Origin: Aplectana chamaeleonis
Taxonomy: Eukaryota > Nematoda > Chromadorea > Rhabditida > Cosmocercidae
Assembly: GCA_029168955.1 (NCBI GenBank)
Contig: JAPDOI010001353.1
Location: forward strand, 62,001-126,000
Length of the DNA: 64,000 nt
Direction: 5' to 3'
In this document: one piece after another, positions 41,715 to 52,883 of the stretch
How the letters are laid out: each line of letters opens with the position of its first letter
Numbering within the stretch: the first letter of the stretch is position 1
Translations under genes and position numbers: made by a program
Notes under the pieces: model-generated
What the model was told of the DNA's origin: nothing
The model's input: the letters and a program-made list of their open reading frames with translations, nothing else
The model's database searches: none

Positions 41715-42830
41715 CCGCACGGTGTGAATCAGAAGAAATCCACAGAACGCCTTAGATAGTGTGCGGAACCCCAGTAGGTGCGCAAGACGCTGTAGAAACG
41801 GTGGGGGACCCCAGTAGGAGTGCGCAGAACGCCGTAGAAGGTGTGTGGGCCCCAAATAACAGTGCTTCGGACGCCGTAGAAAATGTGTGGGACCCAAATA
41901 ACAGTGCGTAGGACGCCGTAGAAAATGTGTGGGACCCAAATAACAAAGCGTCGGACGCCGTAGAAAGTGTGTGGGACCCAAATGAGAGTGCGTAGGACGC
42001 CGTAGAAAACGTGTGGGACCCAATCACAGTGCGTCGGACGCCGTAGAAAGTGTGTGGGACCCAAATGAGAGTGCGTCGGACGCCGTAGAAAATGTGGGAC
42101 CAAAAAACAGTGCGTCGGACGCCGTAGAAAGTTTGTGGGCCCAAATAAAAGTGCGTCGGACGCCGTAGAAAGTGTGTGGGACCCAAATAAAAGGGCGTCG
42201 GGCGCCGTAGAAAGTGTGGGACCCAAATAACAGTGCGTCGGACGCCGTAGAAAGGGTGTGGAACCCCAATGAGAGTGCTCAGGACGCCGTAGAAAATGTT
42301 TGGAACCCAAATAACAGTGCGTCGGACGCCGTAGAAAGTGTGTGGGACCCAAATAACAAAGCGTCGGACGCCGTAGAAAGTGTGTGGGACCCAAATAACA
42401 GTGCGTCGGACGCCGTAGAAAGTGTGTGGGACCCAAATAACAGTGCGTCGGACGCCGTAGAAAGTGTGTGGGACCCAAATGAGAGTGCGTCGGACGCCGT
42501 AGAAAGTGTGGGACCCAAATGAGAGTGCGTCGGACGCCGTAGAAAGTGTGTGGGACCCAAATGAGAGTGCGTAGGACGCCGTAGAAAGTGTGTGGGACCC
42601 AAATGAGAGTGCGTCGGACGCCGTAGAAAGTGTGTGGGACCCAAATAACAGTGCGTCGGACGCCGTAGAAAGTGTGCGGGACCCAAATGGGTGTGCGCAG
42701 TACGCCGTAGAAAGTGTACGCGACCCAAATGAAAGTACGTTGGACGCGATAAAAACTGTGAGGTGACCCAGTGGAAGTGAGCAAGACGCCGTAGAAAGTT
42801 TGCGGGATCCAAATACAAGCACGCCCATGC
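41715..42830 (+). repeat. 42-bp minisatellite array, AT-richer subfamily
   Basis: About 26 units of the form GCCGTAGAAAGTGTGTGGGA followed by CCCAAATAACAGTGCGTCGGAC. Period 42, so all three frames of both strands stay open; minus-strand readings of 351 and 373 residues (FYGVRRTLIWVPHT-type repeats) are artefacts of this. Related to the arrays at 46690-48905 and 17935-18310. Confidence 0.95.
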
Positions 42831-43120
42831 CGATAATTTTTTCCGCAGGGCTACCGTAATCATTCTTGAACAAAACATGATAACGAACGATAACACACGC
42901 TCATAACATGCGGGATATAAAAGGGTAGAGGAGCGGTATGCTGTCATTCACACACCGCTCTCTTCGAGAAGCCACTGAGAAGTGGCTGAGGAGGTCGAAA
43001 TTGTGCAAAGATGATGGTTGGCTATAACGATGTGCTCATATCCAGGCTGACACTTGGAAAACTTCCGAAGGAGGGTTACGGTAGCCCTGCGGAAAAAATG
43101 ATCGGCATGAGCGTGCTTGT
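42825..43120 (+). promoter_or_regulatory. Foldback segment with TATA box and initiator-like motif
   Basis: Arms AAGCACGCCCATGCCGATAA..CCGCAGGGCTACCGTAA (42820-42860) and the inverted copy (43076-43120) enclose a core with TATAAAAG at 42916-42923 and TCATTCACACACCG at 42944, a spacing of about 28-30 bp as in a pol II core promoter. The same layout recurs at 48953-49215. Minisatellite units resume after it at 43120-43195. Confidence 0.65.
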
Positions 43121-43290
43121 GACCCAAATGGGTGTGCGCAGAGCGCCGTAGAACGTGTGCAGGACATCAGTGCGAGCGTGCAGGACGTCATAGAAGGGGG
43201 GGGAGGGCAGGGCATCAGTGGGTTTGCTTTGAATTAACACCACCAGGCATAAACCATGTTAGAAAGGAAACCTTCAGGAAAAATAAATGA

Positions 43291-44300
43291 AATTCCTGAA
43301 AGTTTAGGTTCCTGGCAAAAGTAAAGATTTGGCATGGCCGTTTTTTCGAAATTTTAGAAATATACTCAGTTAAAAGGGGAAGGTGAAGAAAAATGGAAAA
43401 AGTTTTGAAATATTCCTGAGAACGATTTGGCGTAGAATAATTTGATTTTTAGGAAATGTAATGAAATAGTTGAAAGTATGATTTGGCAGTCGAGTTTGAA
43501 CCAACTATTTACAAGAGTTGTGCGAAACGAGAGATCGCATTGTATGAGCTTATCCGTAGAACATATCAAAGCAAAATCACGCGTGATAAGGCAAGCAGTA
43601 AAAGCTCGTTTGTGAGCTGGGGTCGTATTCGCCAACAACCCGCCGAGGGTAGTCGAAGGGAAGCGGAAGGGATGATACCGCGCGCGGCAGAGGAGCAGAT
43701 CAACCCATCTTACACCATGTAAGATGGAAATGCAAACTGTGTTACGTATCGATATCACTACAAAGATAAAGATTCCATCGCGAAGCGGCCATTCTTCAGC
43801 TATGCTATTCGAAAATTCCGGCGGTCGCGAGGGAAGCCAAGGGAGGCGAGAGGTGGCCGTGGAGCGCGCGTTTTGTACTGAAATTTCACCTCATTTACCC
43901 TTCGACTACCCGGCGGGTACCCGACGGGTTATTGGCGAATACGAACCCTGGAATGCCGCGATCTTCACGTATTAAGTGAAGTAAAATCAAGTGTTTGTTT
44001 CATATCACGCGTGATTTTGCTTTGATATGTTCTACGGATAAGCTCATACAATGCGATCTCTCGTTTCGCACAACTCTTGTAGATAGTTGGTTCAAACTCG
44101 ACTGCCAAATCATACTTTCAACTATTTCATTACATTTCCTAAAAATCAAATTATTCTACGCCAAATCGTTCTCAGGAATGTTTCAAAACTTTTTCCATTT
44201 TTCTTCACCTTCCCCTTTTAACTGAGTATATTTCTAAAATTTCGAAAAAACTGCCATGCCAAATCTTTACTTTTGCCAGGAACCTAAACTTTCAGGAATT
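43291..44300. mobile_element. 1-kb palindromic foldback element
   Basis: Arms of about 298 bp (43291-43588; 44003-44300) are nearly identical inverted copies, from ATTCCTGAAAGTTTAGGTTC to ACATATCAAAGCAAAATCAC. A second inner inverted pair (43620-43660; 43897-43947, GTATTCGCCAA.AACCCG) continues the fold. The mirror-image ORFs on the two strands are the arms. Superfamily unknown. Confidence 0.9.
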
Positions 44301-45715
44301 AATCGATGAAACTCAATAGACAGCCATCATTATTAACATTTTCCGACTTGTAAACAAAAATCTCGTCGAGTTAATGAAGCAATGTGTGCAGGAAGAAACG
44401 TGTCATTCGCTGGCAATCGCTCCATCGATGGAGTGGCCGCTGCGACCCGGCAATGAAGGACGTCTGTCGCGAAGCGATCAAAATTGGTAGCGCTTTTCAA
44501 TCACGCGATGGATAAGGAGCAGTTGTCTCTCGCTTGGCCGCAGCGACCAGCTGTAGTCAAAACGGAGCTTTAGCCTGCAGCGGAGTGACCCTCTAGACAA
44601 TTTATGAAAAGTCCATCTGATACCCAACGAACCGTATGCTATTTGTTGCGAAAAGAAGCGTCCAAAAATAGAGCACTAATAGGTTGACGCTGACTAACTG
44701 GTTTCCACAGCGTCTTTAAACGAGATGCGACTTCAAGCCTGTATGCGTGTTCCAGGGATTACAGGTTATAAAACGGCGAAATTCACATGGTTCCTGGGTT
44801 TTTATGGCTTTTGGCAATCGGTAGCGCGGGGTATTTCTCGTCTAGTGGGTGGAAACAGAATTTCACCGACCAATCTCAGTTGTTCCGAAAAAATGATTGA
44901 TAACACAGTCAGACTACGGTAAGTTAGGAAGAGTCCGCAACCTCACCAGGTCCTACTTCCATTGCTGTAAACTATATCTATCTTAGCATTCAGGAGATCG
45001 TCAGGAGTCGCGTTTTGCCTTCAAATTTTTCTCCGGATGGAAAGTTTTAAACGAATGTAGTTGAAAACTTCTTAAAATTAGCAATTATATTTCATATTCG
45101 TGATCGGCATCCCAAATAACCTCCCGGGAAAATTTTAATTCAAATCTGGAGTATTCTTATTAAACGCTTTTTGAATTCCTAATTGATATGAGTTAAGGGC
45201 AGCATATACGCTCACAAACACGGTTGAGATTACAGCATGATTAAGTCCACAGTGTACCCAACATGTCGTCAACGACGTCTGAAGCGCTGAAAACCATCCA
45301 GGATCACAGTATTTGAGCACCCCATTGGTAACAGAATGGAAAGTTAAACGTGAGAAAACATGTGATAACTAAGAGCAATAACACTTCCGAATGAGAGTCT
45401 ACGAGAGGAACAGCTGAATATAACATGCAAGATCACCGATGAAGTCCGTTTTCGAAGGCCAGCCGGAGTAGAGCGGCATTCTCGAAAATGAACGAGAGTT
45501 TATGGGTATCTATTGTGGTGCGCGCGAAGCGCGCACCTGATTTGGAAAAGGATTGCTTCTGCGCAAACCCCTCGTTACAGAATCTCGGTTTGGAAGATAG
45601 TTCCGAACTTGGCATTTTCACAAAATGTAGAGCAGTAAAGGTTTTTAACACTGCCCAAGTTTCAGAAAATCCGCTCTGTGGTTCTCGAGATATGGAAAAA
45701 TTGTGAATTTCAAAT

Positions 45716-45729
45716 GTGTGTCTGTGTGT

Positions 45730-45778
<49 letters not shown>
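45716..45778. repeat. (GT)n microsatellite
   Basis: About 30 GT dinucleotides with a few CT interruptions. Repetitive ORFs of poly-Thr-His on the minus strand are artefacts. Confidence 0.97.
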
Positions 45779-45884
45779 AGTCCGGTGAAACTTTGAATGA
45801 TAAGAAACATGGTTGGGCAATCGAGAGAAATGGAGTGGTATTGTGATAAGAGTGAATTGATTGCAAGCGTTAGGGTACTCAGAC

Positions 45885-46020
45885 TCTGCGGGGGGGCAAG
45901 CGCCGGACAATAGAGCTCGTTTTCGACTTGGGGGAGCGCCAGCGCAGGCCTCCCGAGGGGGCTTCAGGAGGCCCCTGCTCTCCTCCCGCGCTTGCCCCCC
46001 CCGGAGAGGAAGAGAGGGAA
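45885..46020. repeat. GC-rich inverted repeat
   Basis: GGGGGGGCAAGCGCCGG at 45889 and CCGCGCTTGCCCCCCCCGGA near 45985 are inverted copies; GCCTCCCGAGGGGGCTTCAG / AGGCCCC form an inner stem. A third copy, GGGGGCAAGCGCCGGTG..GGGTTGCCCCCC, is at 46566-46602. Confidence 0.75.
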
Positions 46021-46095
46021 AAGATGGGAAGAAGTCGTAGAAGGTAGTTTACGACAATAGAGGCCAGAGAAGGCATCTATCACGTGCTCGAGCGG

Positions 46096-46160
46096 TATAA
46101 AGGCGCCTCACCTCATGGAGAGCCGCATTCGGCCCAACAGGGCCGGCCCTGGACGGCGAC
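46096..46160 (+). promoter_or_regulatory. TATA box with downstream CATTC motif
   Basis: TATAAAGG at 46096-46103 with GCATTCGG at 46125, then GGCCGGCCCTGGACGGCGAC and GTCACTGTC. The same order (TATAAAGG, GCATTTGACC about 30 bp on, GGCCGGTCC, GTCACTTTC) is found at 55812-55895. It looks like a mobile core promoter; no downstream gene is visible. Confidence 0.55.
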
Positions 46161-46261
46161 TTCGAGTCACTGTCAGAAAGGGATATTTTTGGAGGAAAGC
46201 GGAGACGCTTTCCGGGAGGATGACGTCACTGCTCCGGAGCCGTGACGTCATGGCTGGGGCA

Positions 46262-46525
46262 GTGATGGGGGCTCCAAGGCAGTGACAGGGGGCTTCAGGG
46301 CAGTCACAGGGGCTTCAGGCAGTCACAGGGGGCTTCAGGGCAGTCACAGGGAGCTTCAGGGCAGTCACAGGGGGCTTCAGGCAGTCACAGGGGGCTTCAG
46401 CAGTCACAGGGGCTTCAGGGCAGTCACAGGGGGCTTCAGGGCGTCACAGTCACAGGGGGCTTCAGGGCAGTCACAGGGGGCTTCAGGGCAGTGCAGACAG
46501 GGGGCTTCAGGGCAGTGACGGGGGC
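46262..46525 (+). repeat. 21-bp GGGGCTTCAGGGCAGTCACA minisatellite
   Basis: About 12 units of CAGTCACAGGGGGCTTCAGGG with length changes of one or two bases and one unit reading GCAGACAG. The surrounding 46225-46300 is GC-rich with TGACGTCA (46219) and GTGACGTCATGG. Confidence 0.92.
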
Positions 46526-46689
46526 TGATCAAGCCAATTGTCACTCCGGCGGTAGCCCTCTGATTGGGGGCAAGCGCCGGTGCCCGGAGGGTTGCCCCCC
46601 TGAAGAGCTGCGCTAGCCCCCTCCAGTGTATGAGTAGGTCTGCTTCTCGTCCATCAGGAACCGTATGCACACCGCTTATTGCGGGACGC

Positions 46690-48905
46690 ATCTAGAATTG
46701 CGCGAAGCTTCGGGAACGTGTGCAAAACCCAAGTAGAAGTGCGCCAAGCGCCGGGGAACGTGTGCAGGACCCAAGAAGAAGTGCGCCAAGCGCCGGGGAA
46801 GGTGTGCAGGACCCAAGTAGAAGTGCGCCAAGCGCCGGGGAACGTGTGCAGGACCCAAGAAGAAGTGCGCCAAGCGCCGGGGAAGGTGTGCAGGACCCAA
46901 GTAGAAGTGCGCGAAGCGCCGGGGAACGTGCAGGACCCATAGAAGTGCGCCAAGCGCCGAAGAACGCGTGCAGGACACATCTAGAAGTGCGCCAAGCGCC
47001 GAGGAACGTGTGCATCACTCAAGTAGAAGTGCGCCAAGCGACGGGAAACGTGCGAGACCCAACTAAAAGTGCGTCAAGCGCCGAAGAACGCGTGCAGGAC
47101 ACATCTAGAAGTGCGCCAAGCGCCGTTGAACGTGCAGGACCTAAGTAGAAGTGCGCCAAGCGACGGAAACGTGCGGACCCATAGAAGTGCGCCAAGCGCC
47201 GGGGAACGTGTGCAGGACCCAGAAGTGCGCCAAGCGCTGGGCAAGGTATGCGGGACCCAACTAGAATTGTGCTGAGCGCCGGGGAACGTGCGAGACCCAA
47301 CTAAAAGTGCGTTAAGCACCGAAGAACGCGTGCAGGACACATCTAGAAGTGCGCCAAGCGCCGGGGAACGTGCAGGACCCAAGCAGAAGTGCGCCAAGCG
47401 ACGGGAAACGTGTGCGGACCCAAACAGAAGTGCGCGAAGCGCCGGGAACGTGTGCAGGACCCAAGTAGAAGTGCACCAAGCGCTGGGCAACGTATGCGGA
47501 CCCAACCAGAACTGTGCTGAGCGCCGGGAAACGTGTGCGGGACCCAACTAGAAGTGCGCCGAGCGCCGGGGAGTGTATGCGGGACGCATCTAGAAGTGCG
47601 CCAAGCGCCAGAATACGTGTGCAGGACCCATCTAGAAGTGCGCCAAGCGCCGGGAAGGTGTGCGGACCCAAATTTATGTGCGCCAAGCGACGGGAAGCGT
47701 GCACGGGACCAAAACAGAAGTGCGCCAAGCGCCGGAGAACGTGCGAGACCCACAGAAGTGCGCCAAGCGCCTGGGAACGTGTGCAGAACCCAGTAGAAGT
47801 GCGCCAAGCGCCGGGGAACGTGCGGGACCCAATTCAGAAGTGCGCCGAGCGCCAAGAACATGTGCGGAACCCAGCTATAAGTGCGCCAAGCGCCTGGGAA
47901 CGCGTGCAGGATCCAAGTAGAAGTGCGCCGCGCTGGGCAACGTATGCGGGACCCAATTAGAACTGTGCTGAGCGCCGGGAAACGTGTGCGGGACCCAACT
48001 AGAAGTGCGCCGAGCGCCGGGGAACGTGCAGAACCCAAGTAGAACGTGCATGACCCTAGTGCCAAGCGGGAACGTGTGCATGACCCAAATATGCGGCGCC
48101 AAGCGCCTAGAACTGTGCTGAGCGCCGAAACGTATGGACCCAATTAGAACTGTGCTGAGCGCCGGGAAACGTGTGTGGACCCAACTAGAAGTGCGCCGAG
48201 CGCCGGGGAACGTGCAGGACCCATGGAAGTGCGCCAAGCGCCGGGGAACGTGCAGGACCCGCAGAAGTGCGCCAAGCGCTGGGCAAGGCATGCGGGACCC
48301 AACTAGAACTGTGCTGAGCGCCGGGGAACGTGTGCGAGACCCAACTAAAGTGCGCCAAGCGCCTGAGAACGTATGCGGGACCCAACTAGAACTGTGCTGA
48401 GCGCCGGGAAACGTGTGCGGACCCAATTCAGAAGTGCGCCGAGCGCCGGGAGTGTATGCGGGACGCATCTAGAAGTGCGCCAAGTGCCAGAGAATGTGTG
48501 CGGGACCCAAATTTATGTGCGCCAAGCGACGGGAAACGTGCACGGGACCGAAACAGAAGTGCGCCAAGTGCCGGAGAACGTGCGGGACCCATCTAGAAGT
48601 GCGCCAAGCGCCTGGGAACGTGTGCGGGACCCAAATTTATGTGCGCCAAGCGACGGGAAACGTGCGGGACACCACTAAAAGCGCCGAGCGCCGGAGAAAA
48701 TGTGCGGGACCCAACTTCGGGTGCGCCAAGCGCCGAGGAAAGCGTGAGGGACCCAACTGGGAGTGCGCCAAGCGCCGGGGAAAGTGTGTGGACTCGATTG
48801 AAAAAGCGGCAGCACCGGGGAAAGAGGGCGGGACCCAACTGGGAGTACGCCAAGCGTTACGGGTCGTGTGTTTGACCCAAGTGAGAGGACCGGCAAAGGA
48901 GTGAG
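46690..48905 (+). repeat. 42-bp minisatellite array, GC-rich subfamily
   Basis: Roughly 55 units of GTGCGCCAAGCGCCGGGGAA followed by CGTGTGCAGGACCCAAGTAGAA. The first six units are almost identical; later ones are shorter, mixed and more diverged, with a higher-order pattern of CCAACTAGAACTGTGCTGAG variants. Repetitive ORFs up to 266 residues on both strands come from the 42-bp period and are not genes. Confidence 0.95.
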
Positions 48906-48952
48906 AATCGAAAACGCGGTTGCGATTCATCCGTTCATCTAGAGACGATTAT

Positions 48953-49215
48953 AAATTGCGACCGGCACAAAATTCTCACGGTAAACAAAATTGATGATAA
49001 CCATTTGATAAAGGGTAGGGTATAAAAGAATTTGAGAGCGGTGTGTTTTCATTCACACACCGTCATTCTCCGGAGGTGAGCAGCTGAAGCTTAACACACT
49101 AGGAATAAGGAAACAGTGTCACCGGTGATAGAGATAACTCGATATTGGGGCCTACTCATGGAAAACTCTGGTAAGAGAAACTACTTCACTTCCGTGAGAA
49201 TTTTGTGCCGGTGGC
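48953..49215 (+). promoter_or_regulatory. Second foldback with TATA box and initiator-like motif
   Basis: Arms AATTGCGACCGGCACAAAAT..CTCACGG (48954) and the inverted copy ending near 49216 enclose TATAAAAG at 49021-49028 and TTCATTCACACACCG at 49048, the same 28-30 bp spacing as at 42916. Downstream both segments end with GGAAAACT. It directly follows the 42-bp array, as at 42825. Confidence 0.65.
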
Positions 49216-49498
49216 AAATTATAATCCTGTTTCATCTAGTCGTCATTGGGTTTAGAAACCAAGAAAAAGGGTGTGAACTGTGGTGACGCTAGAAGGGGTG
49301 GGCAAGTGTTATGCAAGAGGGGTCTACTACACAACTGCATGAACATTTGAAAAGTCATATCCGAGGGTGTAATGTGCCTTTAAAAGGAAACCTTTGCTAA
49401 AATAAAGTGAAATTATCTAACTGTTTTGCTTTGCTACGGATTAGTATGATTTGGAAATGTAACATTTGTGAGAAACTCGTTAAAAGAAATGAAATGTC

Positions 49499-50033
49499 TT
49501 ATGCTACTGATTTGGCATGAAATAAACTCGAAAGAAGCGCTAAAAACTCAGTGAAATGTTTCATCGTTGATTTGGCTGTGCACTTGTTTACTAAACAACA
49601 AAAATGAGTGTGACATAGAAACCAAATCACGCACTTCTCTTCTGAAATCAACCTAACGCTTGCAGTTTAGGTTAACAAGTCTCAGGTCCTTGCGAAATTA
49701 TGTTGCGTCTCCAACCTCAATCATTCAGAAATATTGATTTTCAAGCATTACTAAATTATTTGACGCGTTCGCTTCCGATTGACTATCAATCAATGAAAGT
49801 GGAAATAACATCACGTAGTGTGTTTATGCGAAGGTCGTCAAATAACAATAAAAGAACTGCTGTCACACGAATACATGAATGCTTAGTAAGAAGTGCGTGA
49901 TTTGGTTTTTCTATGTCACACTCATTTTTTTGTTGTTTAGTAAACAAGTGCACAGCCAAATCAACGATGAAACATTTCACTGAGTTTTTAGCGCTTCTTT
50001 CGAGTTTATTTCATGCCAAATCAGTAGCATAAG
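49499..50033. mobile_element. 0.5-kb palindromic element
   Basis: Arms of about 140-145 bp (49499-49638; 49889-50033), from CTTATGCTACTGATTTGGCA to AACCAAATCACGCACTT, are almost exact inverted copies with a 250-bp centre. The ATTTGGCAT terminus is similar to a motif in the palindrome 43291-44300, so the two may be related. Confidence 0.88.
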
Positions 50034-50634
50034 ATGTAGACATGTAATGTTAAAGTAAACCAAGCTATTTCTCTGGTGCACTCCCATTTGGCAGTGCTAT
50101 CACTCTAACATATCACATGTTTTCTCAAGTTTAACTTTTCATTCTGCCACTCGAAGAGGTGTGAAATTACGGGCGTGTGTGACAGGGACTCTCAAATTTA
50201 GTCATCCTGGATGGTTTTGACCGCTTCAAACATCGTTGACGGCAGGGTACGGGCCATGCGGGCTTGTTTATTCTGCAATCTCGACTATGTTTGCTAGCGT
50301 GTATGCTGCCTTTAACTCTCAACCAACAATTGGCACAAATGGAAAACGCTATTGCTCTGTTCAAAGTCCGGAAAGTGTGCTTTCGCCCAAACTATTGCGC
50401 TGTGGGTTGTTTTGGATTCAGAACACGATTATGAGGTCCGTTTCCAGATTTTCGAAAGATTACACTGTGTTTTGGAGGGGGCAATAGGTACGGAATTTAG
50501 GGGGGGGGGCTGAAATGCCTATAACCTTTTCAGAGTGATTTGAGGCAGCTGCGAAGGGTATATTTGGACTCTACGCTCAAAGTGTTTCCAGCAAAGCACA
50601 TAGCACTTTGGCCTTTATTAGTCTCCTAATGAGA

Positions 50635-51413
50635 TACAATACCCGCGCTAAGTTTTGTAAAAACGAGGAGCATCTGGCAAACGTGGCAAAAAAAACGTCC
50701 TATGCATGTAACTTCTTCGAATTAAGACTTTTTCGAATTCCGAAAACGCTATCATATTCACAGATCAAATTCATACCTAATTATGTGACTTGTAATCCGA
50801 AGACCCCTAAAATCGCTTTGTTTTTCTAAGAAAATGTTTTTTGCAATCGTTTATCAACAACGTCGCGCGCGGCGAAGTGCGGCGAAACTTTGAGCAGTGT
50901 TTGTTCAAGTTATGAAAGAGCAATCTGTATGGTTTCTTCACAAATTAGTTACAGGTAAGAGAATCTCAAGAATTGTTAACGTTGAATTTTCGGAAACTTT
51001 CATTTGAGAGTCCGGGGCTTTCGCAACAAAACTCCGACTTTCAGGACTTTCTCAAGCATGTTTATTGAAGGATTCCAAAAATTTAATCTATACAAACACT
51101 GAGATGCTCTCACCTGCACCTGATTTATGAAAAAAGCATACAGATTGCTCTTCAATTACTTGTACAAATACTGCTCAAAGTTTCGCCGCACTTCGTCGCG
51201 CGCGACTTTGTTGATAAACGATTGCAAAAACTATTTCCTTCAAAAACGAAGCGATTTCAAGGAACTTAGGCCCACAAGTCACATAATAAGGTAGCAATTT
51301 GTCCAATACATGATAGCGTTTTTAGAATTCAAAAAAGTTACATGCATCGAACGCCTTTTTTTGCCAAGTTTGCCAGATGCTTTCCTTTTTACAAAGCTGA
51401 GCGCGGGTATTGT
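50635..51413. mobile_element. Palindromic MITE, copy 1 (TA-type)
   Basis: Ends TACAATACCCGCGCTAAG and, inverted, CACAATACCCGCGCTCAG; inner matches GGAGCATCTGGCAAACGTGG / CCAAGTTTGCCAGATGCTTT and GCGGCGAAACTTTGAGCAGT / CTGCTCAAAGTTTCGCCGCA around a GTCGCGCGCG core. TA at the left edge suggests a mariner-like target. A second copy is at 53743-54322. Confidence 0.83.
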
Positions 51414-52733
51414 GCCACCAGAGACCCTGTTCAAATGGGGTTTGTGATAACAATACTTATGATTCCCAAATTTATCATTGGAGAGAGCAAGATTGAATTT
51501 TCAAAATTTCGGAAATTTGATGCTTTTACGTTGAAGAGTTGGACCTCTTTTTTATCTCTTCTAGGTCTCCCATGGAAGTCTCATTAGTGACAAAGACCGT
51601 TCCGAAACAATTCTTCTTTTAAAAAACTGTCCTGAAAGTTGAATATCAGTAGCTGCCCACATTCAGTATGAATGAAGTTATAGGCGTGTTCAAAGTTTAG
51701 CGGAAAGGTAACGGCATTGTCGGTCAGCCCTTAGGGTGCTCCCAAGAAAGGCGTTTGGGATTTGGCCCAAAACATGTTTTTGAGCAATGTTTGCTCAGAA
51801 ACACGGTGCTGAATACGAATCTGTGGTTGGCTTGTTTGTATTCTATTTACGGCAAGTTACGACAGGCCGTGAGGTGATTAAGGGGTGGGCAGACGAGACG
51901 GTGAGCCAGTGATGAGCATAACGCCGCGATCATACTTCTCGCGACCAGCGACAGCGACGCTGCATATCAGGGATATCGACCTTTGGGCGATATTGATGGT
52001 AATGATTGTGTTGCGTCGGTCGTCGCTGGAAGTATGATCCCGGCCTGTCAGAGGCGCATAGGCTTCCAATAGCGTGGCGACTTCGCCCGCTCTCATTCTG
52101 CGAGCCCTTCCTCCTAAATCATCTAACGACCATCCCAGGTATAATGTCATTTAGCGGGCGTTACCTATCTTGGTGTCTCGTAAATCAAGAAATGGATCCC
52201 AAACTCTTGCTCAGCATCTTTAAGCAGCCGGCACGGATAAGTTTTGAGCCACATTTTATGCTTAGAAGAAAACGCCACTTACCCAGTAATCTACAGTGGT
52301 CTATCGCAAATCTATAAACGGACCTTGAAAATCTATAAACGCTGCCAAAGTCACTCAACGTCTCGTACACAAACATTTTTAGCCAAATCCATTCTAGCGT
52401 TCTGGTCGTGCAGAGCATTTGTAGGCAGCACGAGAGGTTAGATTCGGATTCCAAAAATGGTTCTAGTTATGTACATCTCTTTCGGAGCGAGCACTTTCAC
52501 TAATAGGAGTTCCCTTGTTAGATGTCTCCGTTCCGATATCACTTCGGTCGTGAGGCGCTGATTTGATATCTTGAGATAGTTTCACTTTCTGGTTCATTTT
52601 TCGATTAGTGCAAAATTATAGACCAATGTACACAAAATGTGGAACAGCGGTGGATGCTATTTATCATCTCTCTCAGATTTATCCTTTATGAGCTAAATGG
52701 GTTGGGATTGCGCTAAACAACTCCATTTTCCAG
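51414..52733. other. End of PHAX intron 10, no gene
   Basis: Contains dispersed-repeat motifs (GAATACGAATCTGTGGTTGG near 51810; CAAACTCTTGCTCAGCATC near 52200) and a CGACAGCGACG stretch near 51950. No exon is supported before the acceptor TTTTCCAG at 52726-52733. Confidence 0.6.
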
Positions 52734-52883
52734 TTGGCTGAACTCATGAAGAAGGAGAAAGAGAAGGAACAAGAGGAAGAGTCTCTTAAACAGCTACCAA
52801 ATGTGCAAGACACGATTCAAAAGACGATGCCCGAAGCGGTGATGGGTGATGATGATCTGGTATATGACGAGATGGAATCCTGA
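52734..52883 (+). CDS. PHAX: PHAX last exon (11)
   Basis: After TTTTCCAG the sequence opens in phase 0, the phase in which exon 10 ends (..FADDVAK). It reads LAELMKKEKEKEQEEESLKQ, then MPEAVMGDDDLVYDEMES and TGA. A charged lysine-glutamate helix with an acidic tail is what PHAX proteins have after the RNA-binding domain (human ends ..DHSHDLDIF). A 3' UTR with AATAAA at 53060 follows. Total length then comes to 385 residues. The assignment depends on a 13.8-kb intron, so it is strong but not proven; the alternative open stretch at 38962 is less PHAX-like. Confidence 0.8.
   Translation: MAELMKKEKEKEQEEESLKQLPNVQDTIQKTMPEAVMGDDDLVYDEMES

Larger units (their letters stand above)
41085..44592. 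mobile_element. Region bounded by Harbinger-MITE-like ends
   Basis: 41085-41150 repeats the left interior of the MITE 15876-16358 (GCAGCGATTTCGCACCCGCT, then TTCATAGTGCATAG), and 44400-44592 repeats its right part, ending CTGTAGTCAAAACGGAGCTT. So a related but larger or composite element may span this interval, which contains the 42-bp array, the TATA foldback and a 1-kb palindrome. The left terminal repeat is not intact, so the boundary is an inference. Confidence 0.5.
45085..50440. mobile_element. 5.4-kb inverted-repeat element carrying minisatellites
   Basis: Long inverted arms at about 45085-45410 and 50055-50440 share the order AAGGGCAGCATA.ACGCT, CGAGATT.CAG, CAAAACCATCCAGGATGA-type, GAAAAGTTAAAC.TGAGAAAACATGTGATA, and outside these the ATTCGTG..CC.AAATAACC motif of the dispersed family. 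Identity is moderate, so the element is old. The interior has a GT microsatellite, GC-rich inverted repeats, two TATA segments, a 21-bp and a 42-bp array, and a 0.5-kb palindrome. No protein-coding gene. Confidence 0.68.

Noticed and set aside
41729..42873. Minus-strand ORFs of 351 and 373 residues with FYGVRRTLIWVPHT-like repeats
   Set aside because: They lie wholly in a 42-bp tandem array whose period keeps every frame open; different strands and frames give similar long ORFs and there is no start context or domain.
46650..48930. Many repetitive ORFs of 70-266 residues on both strands
   Set aside because: Same cause: the 42-bp GC-rich minisatellite.
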